Positions 19,413 to 30,222 are shown, counted from the first letter of the stretch. The stretch: DNA of 32,460 bases from Ichthyosporea sp. XGB-2017a (GCA_002811675.1 PDIM01010347.1:10872-43331), one strand, 5' to 3'. Notes: a model not told the origin generated them from the letters alone. Program-made: numbers and translations.

Positions 19413-20911
19413 ATGGCAATGTATCCTGAAAAGCCTCAATCAACCGCACGCAGGTGGAAAATTGCGGGTGTGGTGGCGGCTGTGGTAGTGGTGGTTGGTC
19501 TTGCGTTGGGACTTGGTCTTTACTATGGGCTCAAGGACGATGGAAGTTCTGGTTCAGGGGCAATCACACAAACCACTTCTACCACTTCTGTACCTTCCTC
19601 ATCCTTCTCTTCTTCGTCTCAGGTCCCCACAACTGCTTCCTCGACCACAGTAAGCACAGCTACACCCACCAGCTCCACTTCAACACCCACAGCGAGTACT
19701 AGCAGCAGTAGCTTTAGCTCCACGGCCTCGAGCACCGCAACTGTAACGGCCACCTCTTCCGCGACAGCGACGAGTACCTCCGTTCCATACCGAACCATTG
19801 GTCCTGTCCCCCAGTGTGGCCCTAATGCGGTGGTGAAGCAATACGAAAACTTTACCTTTTACTGCGATGAGGCAGGATACCAAAGAGGGGCCAACTCTGG
19901 CACCCAAGACTACACCTTCTCAGGATCCCGCTGCATGGCCAAGGCTGACGTCCCAGACGCAGTTGTTGCAGCGGCACTTAAATATGTTTATCCCATTACT
20001 CCTAATCTGGGCGATGGAAACCCATGCAGTAAGTATAGCCTTGTCTGTTTATATCTGATATGTTGATTTGTACCCATATTCATTCAGGGACTGTTGTGAC
20101 TAATTCATCAACCTATATTTTTTTTTTGTTTGATTTCTATCAATTAGGATGGCATGATCTTTGCGAAAGAAATGGGGAATGGGTAAAAGCGGATGCACAC
20201 TGGAAGAGTGCTGCATTGTTCCAATCTTACTACGAAGAGACTCTTGGGAACTGTGAAGCTAGAGGATATGTGAATAGTAGCGGCTTGTGGCAGCCAGATG
20301 ACAGTTACCCTTCTATTGCTGTGATGGGTACAAAGACCGGGCCAATGGTATTTCCAACTGTTACTGAGATCAATGTGCCAGATGAGCTCTGTGCTGTCGG
20401 GGAAACTTGCTGTCTTCCCGAACTATTGGACCAGAACTCGAACGATAAGACATGGTTAGACTTTGGTATCGACTTGCAGAAAGCCTGCGCGCCGAAAATC
20501 CTTCAAAACTGCACTGGGTATTCCTCTTGCGCCAACGTATACGGCGACCAGGCAGAAAGCACTTGCAACTGCTGGGAATGTGACAACTGGACAACCCAGA
20601 TGAACACAACATGTGACTACTTGCAGGAATTTTCCGGTGCGGGAGGGAACTGCTGGGAGTTGCTTCCAGAGGCCAACATGTATTACAACAGGGAGGACAA
20701 TGATTTGTTCTTTAATTTGGCATATGTGTGGCAACAGATATACAAGGCAACAGGTGTGTGTGTAGACAGCTGGGATTCTTCCCCGAAGAACACCGATCCA
20801 GGTCCGAAAACCCAACTCTGCGAACGTAAAACTAAGGACTCCTGCAAAATATCGTTTGTCCCTTTTATGCAAAGTGACTACACCGACTATGACTATCTGG
20901 GGCATCCTTAA
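19413..20911 (+). CDS. Cysteine-rich type II membrane protein with Ser/Thr stalk (two exons)
   Basis: Exon 1 is 19413-20028 and exon 2 is 20148-20911, joining in frame (A|GA) to give 459 residues. A short basic N-terminus (KPQSTARRWK) precedes one membrane helix at about residues 16-38 (IAGVVAAVVVVVGLALGLGL). A Ser/Thr-rich stalk of about 80 residues, probably O-glycosylated, follows. The ectodomain from about residue 130 has some 20 cysteines (CNCWECDN, ETCCLPEL) and N-glycosylation sites (NFT, NCT, NWT, NTT). The layout is that of a cell-surface protein anchored by an uncleaved signal. No enzyme motif was recognised. The start at 19413 is chosen over an in-frame ATG 30 bases upstream because it puts the basic residues next to the helix. 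AATAAA follows at 20950. Confidence 0.7.
20029..20147 (+). other. Spliceosomal intron, 119 nt
   Basis: Donor GTAAGT at 20029, a T10 tract near 20118-20127, and acceptor ATTAG ending at 20147. Removal joins NPC to WHDLCERNGEW through an Arg codon and removes the stop at the end of the first open frame. An earlier acceptor (CATTCAG ending at 20088) also keeps the frame, but would leave the T-rich tract as coding sequence. Confidence 0.75.
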
Positions 20912-21754
20912 TTCTCCATTGTTGTCTAATTTATTGTTGGCGCCTTTGGAATAAAGCATCAAACAAATAATTTAACTGAATCCTGCTTGGTTCCCGTTTT
21001 CAACAGTTTGTTTAGCCTGGGCCAGTTTACACACAAACACCGACTTCGTAGTTTCTCCAAAACAATTCCGCGCTTTCGTAGAGAATGAGAGAAACAAAAG
21101 AAAGACTTCGAGAGGCAACAATCTACAGTCGGCGAGTGCCGATGAGTTGTTTTGAAAACTGCCAAACTATACACTTCGATACATATCCTAACTCCCACGC
21201 ATGAGTGCAATCTTTAGGGGGCGGAACAGAGTGCAGTCACCCCGCCTGCCCGCCCCAGCTGATGAGCAGTGGGACTACTGTAGTGTAAGGCTCACGAGTC
21301 TCGAGCATCAGTCATCTATATTTATCCATTGTAAATTAAGGGAAGAATAAATAAGGGAGAGGCCTCCTTTATAAGGGGACCCATGCCTCTTGAGGGACCC
21401 CACAGTCCACAGATAGCTCGAATAGCTGCAATAAACAATGCCTGTTATAGCTCGCTGCACCGCTTCTCGCGGCTTGCAACATGTACAGGCTATCTCTAGT
21501 ACAGCTGATCCGGTTAAAGACTGTCTTACAAACCGGTTTTCTCTGAAGGGGGGGGGGAAGTGACATTGTTTTGTGTTAAGCTTTCCTTTACAACAGAGAG
21601 AGGAGTTAGTTTGCTAAAGGGGTGTTTAAAGTTTTGTCTTTTTATTTTTTTTATTTTGTTTTTTTGATTGATTTATTTAGGTAGCGAGATTTAACCTAGG
21701 AGTGTAAACTAGCGGAGCTAAGTCCCCTCTTGGTTGAATAAAAACTTTTAAAGA
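20912..21754. other. Intergenic spacer, no gene seen
   Basis: Begins with the AATAAA (20950-20955) of the preceding gene. A G-run of about ten lies near 21550 and a T-rich tract at 21638-21680, ahead of the transporter start. No RNA gene was recognised. Confidence 0.4.
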
Positions 21755-23476
21755 ATGAGTGATCAAGCAAAAGATTCTCTCTTCCCCTCCGGGAATGAAG
21801 CAAATCAAGACAATGGATCTGGCAGTAGAAGAGCTTCTGCTTTTTCAAATAATTGCTCAGTCTCTAATAGTCGTCGACCTTCTAATTCCTCTGTTTTGTT
21901 TGCCACCCGTGAGCAAAATATGGAGGGCGGAGACCCCACACTGAGTGTGTTTGAGCTATCATCAGAAAATATAAACCTTTTTAAGGATGATCAAATGTCT
22001 CACAACGACTACATGGAACTTGTTTCAGAACCCCCAAAGTTTCCTACACAGAGTCAAGGCAAGGGTATAGACATGGTATCCTTGAGCCTTCCCATTTGCG
22101 ACTCTAACCACCCCGACCAATATGGATGCCTTATGCCTGACATTGTTACATTTTCTCTTGTTTTGTTTTCGGGGTTTCTCGTTAATGCAAACTATTTTGT
22201 CATCTTTCCTACAGTGAGGGAATACTGTAACTCTCTTCATGCCGACGAGACCTTTTTCGGGTGGGTACTCTCCATTCAGAATCTAATACAGTTGTTTTTG
22301 TTGTTTCCGATTGACTATGCTTCTCGATTCTCTTTCAAGTACACTTATATGGCCCTGACGTTCACAGGGGTATTTGGAAATGTTCTCTATGCACTGGGGA
22401 GCTTCCTGGAATCAAAATGGGCACTTTTGGGGGGAAGCGCGTTAATAGGCGTGTCTTGTTCGGTTTGGATCTGCTACAGGAAATTTGTGGCCGAAACAAC
22501 GGGAAGTGATGAGCGAACAAAGGCATTCACATACTTAATGCTGGCAATATGTACAGGGTATTGTGCTGGACCACTCTTGGGTGTAGCATTAAGTTTTGTG
22601 CACTTTAACATCTCAAGCATTGAGTTCAATGGTTATACAACCCCTGGATGGTTCATGGCAGTTACCTGGGGTGTGTTTGCTTTACTGATATCCATTCTTT
22701 TTAAAGAGCCCTCGAGAGTATCTGATAGCGATGGGGACGAAAACTGTGTTTCTGCCTCCCCATTGGGAGATGCACCAGCTACAAACATTGGCAACAAGGC
22801 AACTGATTTACTAGATACAATCTCCTATCGCCTTGCTGTTGCAGCTTGTGGTCTGTTCCCTGTATTAGCACAGTTTTTGATGGGAGTTTTGGAAACAACA
22901 GTTACTGTGGTTGGGCCAAATAGCTTTGATTGGAGTGTGACAACTGTTGGAGTTTTTTTAAGTGGCATAGCTTCTCTTTGTCTTCCAGTTAGTTTTATTA
23001 CTTCTCGACTAAGTGCATCGGTTATGGATAGAACTATCATTATTTGCTCATTGACTATTTTACTCGTTGGCGTCTTTCTCTTAACAGAATGGCCGTCTCT
23101 TCCATTTACAATGTACCAATTTTGTGTTGGCGCCACCCTAATATTTGTCGGGCAAGGTTTGTTAGATAGCATTGCATACAGCTTGGCAAGTAAAATGGTT
23201 CCATCCTATACAGAAGGCCGGTTTTCAAAAAAGAACTTGTTATTTATACTCAACCTTGGTCTATGTATTGGAAGGCCTTTAGGTCCCTTGTGGGGAGCAG
23301 AAAGCACTGTTCCTGCAGTTGGAATGTTTGGCGTTGGGCTCCTTATAATTTCTTTGACTGTCATTGCATTTGTACTAGCACTCATATCTTACGAAAGATT
23401 GCAGCGCTGGCAACAACAGCCAGAGGTAGTCACTTGTACACGACAGTATGTGCAAAAAAATGTTTGTGGAATATGA
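21755..23476 (+). CDS. MFS transporter of the PHT5 (SPX-MFS)/MFSD8 (CLN7) type, lacking an SPX domain
   Basis: A 573-residue protein. A Ser/Asn-rich cytosolic head of about 125 residues precedes some twelve membrane helices. The first helices read FLVNANYFVIFPTVREYC, and the sixth region has TTPGWFMAVTWGVFALLISILFKEP. These match the NTYIVVPT-like and PGW.M...W...FKEP motifs of plant vacuolar phosphate transporters (PHT5/VPT) and of lysosomal MFSD8/CLN7. The SPX domain that normally heads PHT5 proteins is missing, which makes the CLN7 side more likely. A lysosome/vacuole membrane location is an inference from the family. It ends with TGA, and AATAAA follows at 23505. Confidence 0.8.
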   Translation: MSDQAKDSLFPSGNEANQDNGSGSRRASAFSNNCSVSNSRRPSNSSVLFATREQNMEGGDPTLSVFELSSENINLFKDDQMSHNDYMELVSEPPKFPTQSQGKGIDMVSLSLPICDSNHPDQYGCLMPDIVTFSLVLFSGFLVNANYFVIFPTVREYCNSLHADETFFGWVLSIQNLIQLFLLFPIDYASRFSFKYTYMALTFTGVFGNVLYALGSFLESKWALLGGSALIGVSCSVWICYRKFVAETTGSDERTKAFTYLMLAICTGYCAGPLLGVALSFVHFNISSIEFNGYTTPGWFMAVTWGVFALLISILFKEPSRVSDSDGDENCVSASPLGDAPATNIGNKATDLLDTISYRLAVAACGLFPVLAQFLMGVLETTVTVVGPNSFDWSVTTVGVFLSGIASLCLPVSFITSRLSASVMDRTIIICSLTILLVGVFLLTEWPSLPFTMYQFCVGATLIFVGQGLLDSIAYSLASKMVPSYTEGRFSKKNLLFILNLGLCIGRPLGPLWGAESTVPAVGMFGVGLLIISLTVIAFVLALISYERLQRWQQQPEVVTCTRQYVQKNVCGI

Positions 23477-23504
23477 ATCCGGGCCTATACATGTAAATTG
23501 CAAC

Positions 23505-23510
23505 AATAAA
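23505..23510 (+). promoter_or_regulatory. AATAAA polyadenylation signal of the MFS gene
   Basis: A canonical signal 28 bases after the stop codon. Confidence 0.5.
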
Positions 23511-23671
23511 ACCACCAATGACAAAGCACACACCCTTATTCCCTATGTCCATTAGTATGACGTCTATGCGTCCCAGCAGCATCGTCCTTAAGCCCCACAA
23601 TGACCTAAAAAGGCCCGCTAATGAATAGACAGACAGGGTATTCGCAAAGTAGTAGCAGCAAATGAGTATGC

Positions 23672-24370
23672 TTACTCAATAGAGAAGGTTTCGAATCGTT
23701 TGTAATTTATCTGGGCAATGTCTTTTACCTCTTGCTCGGAAAGATCGGTATGAGTCTCGGGGAGTCCCAGGACCTGGCAGAGCTGCTTAAGATTCACACC
23801 CTCCTCTCCAAAGGAAAGGGTGTATATGTTCTTCTCGGGTATATTACCCGGAATATCTAGGCCTCTCAGGAGTGACTTTGTGTGCGAAACATATTCTTCT
23901 CGCGAATACGTCCTTTTGGTGATTTTCTCAAACGCTTCGGCTATGGATTGCCCCTGAGCCTCAGCATATTTCTTGAATCTCTCTGTATGCCTCGCAATCA
24001 GAGCCTCGCCATTCATGTCCAATACGATAAAGACAAGTCCTGGGATTCGTTCTTGGAGATAGACCCTGGTTTCAGGATGATATGCTGCAAAAGTCAGGCA
24101 CACGTGCTCCTTATCCTTTTGTGCTTCCTTCACCAGCGCTATCAGTTCGTCATAGTATGGCTGCCACAATTCCGGGGGAGCGGCGCGGCTAAGAAACCAG
24201 TACTCATCAAAGGCAGCCCTTAGACCCACAGTGAGTTGTTTGTATGCATCCTCTTTAGAGTGCATGATCACGTCACCATTGACATGCGATACTCCATGAA
24301 ACTGCTCCAGATAATCCCCCGAGAACGTCTTTCCCGCACCGCTATAGCCAACGATGCAACAACAAACCAT
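23672..24370 (-). CDS. P-loop NTPase, small-molecule kinase-like
   Basis: A 232-residue protein with a Walker A motif GYSGAGKT at residues 8-15 directly after a hydrophobic strand (MVCCCIV), as in adenylate/shikimate-type kinases and AAA_33 proteins. Asp33 (VNGDVIMHSK) sits where such kinases have a substrate- or Mg-binding acidic residue. A central VFIVLDMNGEALIARHTERFKKY segment resembles the lid-side helix of nucleotide kinases. The substrate is unknown. It converges on the MFS gene and is divergent from the guanylate cyclase, separated by 301 bp that include a (CA)n run. Confidence 0.65.
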   Translation of the reverse strand: MVCCCIVGYSGAGKTFSGDYLEQFHGVSHVNGDVIMHSKEDAYKQLTVGLRAAFDEYWFLSRAAPPELWQPYYDELIALVKEAQKDKEHVCLTFAAYHPETRVYLQERIPGLVFIVLDMNGEALIARHTERFKKYAEAQGQSIAEAFEKITKRTYSREEYVSHTKSLLRGLDIPGNIPEKNIYTLSFGEEGVNLKQLCQVLGLPETHTDLSEQEVKDIAQINYKRFETFSIE

Positions 24371-24671
24371 AGTGTTGTAATTAATCTCTCTTCTTATCTA
24401 CAGCCAAAAAAGACACCCACACACACACACACACACATGACACACAGAGAGTACAAATAGACACCACACAGACAGGGTTAAGGGGAGTCTATTGACAGGT
24501 GTGCCTAAATGATGTCTCTCGATGGACTATATTTAGACAAAGTTAGTCATTTATTATAATTCATGTATGAAGTCATATTGTATAAAATAAAGTAGGAGCA
24601 AACGAGTTATTGGTGTGTAGATTAGTCATGGAAAAAAAGGGCAGCATGGAAAGGTTGCTTTAAAGTCAAAT
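24371..24671. other. Divergent promoter region with (CA)n microsatellite
   Basis: About 301 bp shared by the minus-strand P-loop gene and the receptor guanylate cyclase. A CACACA run of about 20 bases lies near 24416-24437. No TATA box was clear. Confidence 0.4.
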
Positions 24672-27600
24672 ATGAAGCGGATTGCAGCAGTGCTTTTGTT
24701 TATCTCTCTTCTTCACTTCTGTTCCCTCTCTTCCATTTCTTATTCTTCAAATCAAAGTGTAAATTTTGCGCAGGCCGCACAACGAACAACAAATGTAAAT
24801 TTTGGATATTTCGCGGATTTCGTACGGCCACACTTTGCGGCGGTGGCGAATAACTACCTCAGTGATGACACAAACTATCATGCACGGTACATCACCATTC
24901 CCTCGGGGTTTGAGGCCCTTCGCATGATGGAATTAGGGTCACTCGATTGCTCACAAATGGGAACTCCTGCTTTTGCAAATGGAATTGCACGTAAAATGCG
25001 CATCAAGATGGTCTTCCCAGACTTATTCATTGCTGGGGAGGAGAGTTTGGTGGTGAAAAAGTCTCTCAATATTACCGCACCCTTCCAACTTAAGCGGTCT
25101 CCTCCTCTTCGCATCGCGACCCCACTTGCCACCACTTCACATTTCCATCTGATGTATTCTTTGCGGGTGTTTGGGATCGATGCGAAAAAGGATGTGGTCA
25201 TTATTGAGGCCCTTCCTGCGCAAATATTGCAGCTGTGGAAGGATGGATCCATTGATGCGGCATATGTGTGGGACCCTGTCAATGATCAATTAATTGCAGA
25301 CGGTGGGTTGAGCCTTTATGGCTCGGATTTGTTGGCGTCTTGGGGGGTCCCGCTTGGGTTGGTGATTGCTTGCACAGATTCCATTATTGCTAAACAACCA
25401 AAATGGATTCAATTAATCACTGATGTTCTCGCTAAAGCTAACGATGATTTTATTAACAACCCTGGGGGGTTGTGGAGATTGGGGGGATCTGTTTTTGATG
25501 ATATGCTATCTGTGTTGTATGGCCCCAATCCAAACTCTCAGTCGGGGTATCCGTGGAATGAACCGGTCATTCTCGAGTCTACAAAGACAAATAATTTGAG
25601 AGCTTCGAGCACGCTTAGTGGCCATATGACAACCACTTTTGCTGTCACTTTGGAGGAGCAAAGAAACTTTATGGTAGAGCAGAAAATCGTCTCAGAGGTG
25701 GACTCTTCGGATTCCATTTTGTCTTATATAGACACATCTTTCCTGGATGCTGCTATGGCGAAGGGACTAGCATCCATCTCGCTTGTCGCTCGGCCGTTTG
25801 TGACTGAATACACAACAGGGGTGGAGAATTGTGTGGGTGGGCAAACTAAAGTCTATGCACTTACAGGAGATTCTCCATCGCTGGCTTTTAACCTGAATGG
25901 AAATGTTGCTGTCGGAAAGGTGTGTCATTTTAATATCTCAGCCTCAACACCACCAGAGGCCATTCTGGAAATTGAAATAGACAAGGTGTGGTTTGAAACG
26001 CCTGGATTGAAGTTATACCACAGTGCGCATAACCTGTCTCTGGCTACTTTAACAGGAGAGGTAACAAGCAAAGTTATCTTTCGCGGCCTTTCCCCCATAG
26101 TGATTGAAGCAAATTTTCGGTCAAATACAGAATTCCCGGGGATATTTGGGGCGGGTAGTTTTGGAATAGCCACTGGGCAGGGTCTCACTGCAAATGTGAA
26201 GCTAATAGATTCCGGGTGTTTCTCTGATTCCGAATGCGGAGGTGCTCAGGGGCGGGGTTTGTGTGATACATCGGGTTTATGTCAATGCATGCACGGATAT
26301 TCTGGCTATGATTGCTCCATCCCAAATTGTTATGGGGCACAAGTATTTGACATGTCAAGGATTCCCTCAGCACAAAGCAGCCCTTCGACCTTTCAAGTAA
26401 TTGTACAGCCATCCCCTTCGGGGACACTCTACAGGTCATTATTGCGTTGTTCATGGTCTTTGATACTTCCCCGTGGATCAAACATGCTCCCATCTGCTTA
26501 ACTTTTGTGGCTGGACACGGAGCCCTTTCAGGATTATGTCTTCATGGAGGAAGGGTTCGTGCAGCTCCAGAGAAATAGAGTCGCACACGCCAGTGGTAAT
26601 AGCTCCATTCGAAACGAAAGTAGTACAGATGGAGTTTTTTCTACCATAACCAATGAACTAACAATTTCTTTCGAATCTGATGACATGCAAAGCTACAATG
26701 GCTTTGCTTTTCGTTTCTTCTTCCGAAGCGCAAACGTTTCTCTACCGTCAACTAAGAAACGACTAGAGGCTTCTTCACTGATACAGCCCAGAGATACCTG
26801 TGATCCTATTAAAACGTGTCACAAGAACGGGATTTGTGATACCCAATCTAATCAATGCAAATGTAATCCTGGCTACTTTGCTTCTTCTTGTCTTCTCCCC
26901 CAATGCGTGGAGAAGAATGGAGTTCTCAATGGGGTCACCGGGTACATCAAGAGCCAATCGACAGAGTATTATACAAGAACAAATTGGGTCTGCAACTGGT
27001 TCATTTCACCTCCAAAGAACATTGAAGTTATTGCCGGACAGTTTACTTCTGCACTTACTCATATCAAAATCAATCTTGATGTATTTGATTTGGAGGCATA
27101 CGATGATGCCTTGGAGATATATGACAACACGGGATCCTCTCCAGTTCTCATTCAGTCTTTGCATGATAAACCATCTCAGTGCCTCAATGATGCAGACTGT
27201 GAATTTCGTGGAAAATGTGTCTTGCAGGGGTCGTCAAGCACAGGGGCCTGCCAATGCGATGCAGGATTCATCTCAAGTCACTGTTCTATGCCACAAAACA
27301 TAACACTGGACGCCATATCTCTTCTCGTATCCCTAAGAACTGATATAGGAAACCTTGGCCAATCCCACAAAGGAGTGGCTCTGTCTTATGAGGCTGTGTA
27401 TCCATGTCTGAACAGTTGCTCAAACAAAGGGAGCTGTGTTACTGGAAGATGCGTATGCCAAAAGGGTTACACAGGAGATGATTGCTCAAGGGAAAGTGAC
27501 GATGGCCTGGACACAGCTACTATCATTATCATTGCTGCTACCGTAGGCCCCTTCGCCCTTGGTATGTTGATACTTGCTTACTACATCTGGCGAGTTAGAC

Positions 27601-29564
27601 ATCACAAGCATATCCGAGACATGTTGCATTGGAAGATTGATTTTGAGGATTTGCATTTCCTAAAAAGCGCACATGGAATGAACCCGGTGGCAGATTCACA
27701 ATCATCTCTTGGATCACATGCATCAGAATCGACGCCTGGACATAGGAAGTCAGGCAGTCACCATACACCCTCTCTGAAGCTACCCGCAAGAAAAAACTCG
27801 GAAAGAATAGCGTGTACATCTCTGAGTGGAAGGTTCTACCAGTACAAAGGCGAGGTTGTAGTGGGAAAGACGTTGAATATCAGCGCAAATCGACTCTCCT
27901 CAAGAATAAGAAATACATTTCAACAGCTGAAGCTTTTTAATCATGCCACTATCGTGCCATTTATTGGAGCATGTTTGGGAGATTCTCTTTGTGTAGTTTA
28001 CGAAGCCCCCAGAAAGGGCGTTCTTATCGATATCTTGGATAATGATGCGATTAATTTAACGTGGATGATTCGCTTTTCTCTGGCATCCGATATGATTAAC
28101 GGTATCCAGGCAATTCATCATAGTCATTTTGGCACACATGGTGGCCTCAACTCGGCTGAGTGCTATATTGACAGTAGGTGGGGCTTACGCGTAACCGGGT
28201 TTGGACTGTGGGACCTCCAGGAGGAGGTTATCAGGAAATCCACTGTTCAGTCCAATATCAGTGGATCCGGTGTCATCGGTGTGCCAGAAAATCCATCTTT
28301 GAATTTGCGGTCATTATCCCGTGGGTTTCAGACAGACTCCATGTCTAACATATCAGCCACAGGTACGTCCTTTGGCTTCTGGGACCTGTGGAGAGCTCCA
28401 GAGATCTTAGAAGAACAGCAGTTTTGTATCAAAAACATTCGATCAGTGGAGGGAGATGTATGGAGTGTGGGTGTAGTACTCAGTGAGCTGTGCTGTCGAC
28501 TACCGCCATACCATGTTAGTCTAAATAGTGTATCCACTGATTTGGAAGCTATCATAGATAGAATAGTGGCAGGTGAGACAAATCCTTTCCTTGATGCTGA
28601 AGATGCTCTCTTCCACTCCACAGACCCACCACCTGATGCACTAGTGTCTGAGGTAAAAAGTTGCTTTGAGGAGGCCAGGAAGAGGCCATCGCTTTCCACC
28701 ATTCAGCGCCGCGTCAAGAAAGCCAATCCGAGCAAGAGTGTGAGTTTTGTGGATAATATCATGCGCATGTTGGAAGAATATGCAGAGAATTTAGAAGAAA
28801 TCGTGTCTGAAAGAACTGAGGAGCTGTCCAGGGAGAAGGATCTAACAGCAGAATTGTTGAACCGGACAGATGAGCTTCTGTCCCAAATGCTCCCGCCATC
28901 GATATCCGAGCGGCTTAAGCATGGCGAGAAAGTAGAGCCTGAAAGTTTCGATGGGTGCACAATTTTTTTCAGCGATATTGTGGGATTTACAAAAATTGCA
29001 GGAGCAAGCACTCCTTTGGAGGTGGTCGGGCTTTTAAACGACCTGTACACTGCTTTTGATAGTGTCATTGATCATTTTGATGTGTATAAAGTTGAGACAA
29101 TTGGGGATGCTTACATGGTTGTGAGTGGAATTCCGCATCGCAATGGCATAAAGCACGCCGGGGAAATATCATCATTGGCGCTGGAGCTCCTTCACCAAAC
29201 ATGCTCATTTAAAATTCATCACCTTCCTTCTACACAGTTGCAGCTTCGTATCGGAATGCATTCCGGACCTGCTGTAGCCGGAGTTGTTGGGCTTAAAATG
29301 CCGCGTTACTGCTTATTTGGGGATACTGTTAACACCGCATCACGCATGGAGAGCGGCGGTCTCGCTTTGCGGATTCATCTTAGTCAAGCAACCGAAAAGC
29401 TTCTTCGGGAATTGGGAGGGTTTATACTTGAGAGACGGGGGGAGCTGGAAGTGAAAGGAAAGGGGACGATGGTGACTTTTTGGTTAGTTGGAAGGGATGG
29501 ATTTGATAAGGAATTGCCCGATTTAAGCCGCGCTGCGAGTATAGCCGAACACTCCTTTAAATAA
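24672..29564 (+). CDS. Receptor guanylate cyclase with bacterial-type substrate-binding ectodomain, interrupted by in-frame TAA at 26499
   Basis: Numbering from Met1 and counting the TAA as residue 610. Signal peptide about 1-25. Residues about 40-365 resemble TauA/SsuA/NMT1-type ABC substrate-binding proteins (LDCSQMGTPAFANG, AYVWDPVNDQ, FMVEQKIV with YIDTSFLDAA). CUB-like modules and four EGF modules follow (EGFs near 515, 709, 836 and 911). One membrane helix is at about 947-972. The kinase-like domain (about 1050-1345) has HGGLNS instead of HRD and TGFGL instead of DFG, so it is a pseudokinase as in animal membrane guanylate cyclases. A signalling helix (NLEEIVSERTEELSREK, LLSQMLPPSI) leads to the cyclase domain. 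That domain has metal Asp1435 and Asp1479, guanine-specifying Glu1475 and Cys1547, and NTASR. Product is predicted to be cGMP. Codons before and after the TAA are in the same frame and one CUB domain spans it, so this is one gene, not two. Confidence 0.85.
26499..26501 (+). other. In-frame TAA inside the second CUB domain
   Basis: The codons before (CSWSLILPRGSNMLPSA) and after (LLWLDTEPFQDYV) form one continuous CUB core in one frame. No short GT-AG intron that keeps the frame and spares the CUB core was found around it. Confidence 0.8.
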
Positions 29565-29843
29565 ACTCCTTATTATCACCCGCTAGTAGGGTTATGCCAG
29601 TACACTGGTGAACTTGGCAATGAGGGGCATGAAGAATCTGTCAGTGATCCTGGCAAAGCTGACGAGGAAAGATATAGTCTTGTTGATTGGGGTGCCATCG
29701 CTCGCGTGGGTGAATACAATGCCCATCAATTGTCTAGAATATACAATTTGCCAGATCTGTTGTATTTTGATCTGGATGTGGCTCAAAAATATGAGGCAAT
29801 GATGTCCATTTTTAGAGCCGAAGTTGATGTGGTGAAACACTAA
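29565..29843 (+). other. In-frame 92-codon open extension after the guanylate cyclase stop
   Basis: Directly after TAA 29562-29564 the same frame stays open to TAA 29841-29843. From about 29601 it reads like protein: YTGELGNEGHEESVSD, then ERYSLVDWGAIARVGEYN and YFDLDVAQKYEAMM. Codons are purine-first and rich in Asp/Glu. A short intron 29539-29586 or 29539-29589 (donor GTATAG, acceptor CTAG or GTAG) would remove the stop and keep the frame. No known domain was recognised. Two other frames are also open here, so coding is probable, not certain. Confidence 0.5.
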
Positions 29844-30222
29844 CTCCCTGACATTCTCCCCCCAAGCTGCCTTGCACACAACAACACCTTACACCAGCAC
29901 CAGGCAAGCATCTCTGTATCTTTCTCAAAGTCTATATATAAGACAGTCTTGCGAGAGCTCAGTCAAAAAAAAAAGAAAAAAAACTGTAATCCGAATTTTT
30001 CCCGCCAAAAAAAGAAATCACTCACGAATTTCGTAGGGTCTATTTTATTCGGGGGCCGGGGGGTTGCACCCTGCTGGCCAGAATCATGGAGATTAGGGGC
30101 TAGGGCTGTACTGGACTGGTGTCTGGTACTCCGTACTGGAAAGGCCTACCCTTATTACTACTGTACTTACCAGGCGTTGGCGCGTGGCTATGTAAGATAA
30201 TCGAGGACAAGATAATGCAAAC
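29844..30222. other. Intergenic spacer, no gene seen
   Basis: A-rich run at about 29965-29990 and a G-rich patch near 30050-30065. No gene was recognised. Confidence 0.35.

Noticed and set aside
21255-21310. A second CTGATGAG motif as a ribozyme
   Set aside because: There is no GAAA core partner and no pairing flanks.
26435-26531. A 97-nt GT-AG intron removing the in-frame TAA of the cyclase
   Set aside because: It would shift the frame by one base and delete the conserved CUB core (CSWSLILPRG).
24672-29843. Genetic-code change with TAA read as an amino acid
   Set aside because: TAA ends the TspO, methyltransferase, transporter and P-loop genes, TAG ends the 30632 gene, and TGA ends the MYND copy 2 and MFS genes, so all three act as stops here.
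29592-29879. Minus-strand open frame of 95 codons after the cyclase
   Set aside because: It is antisense to the in-frame extension of the cyclase, which has better codon periodicity and charge composition.
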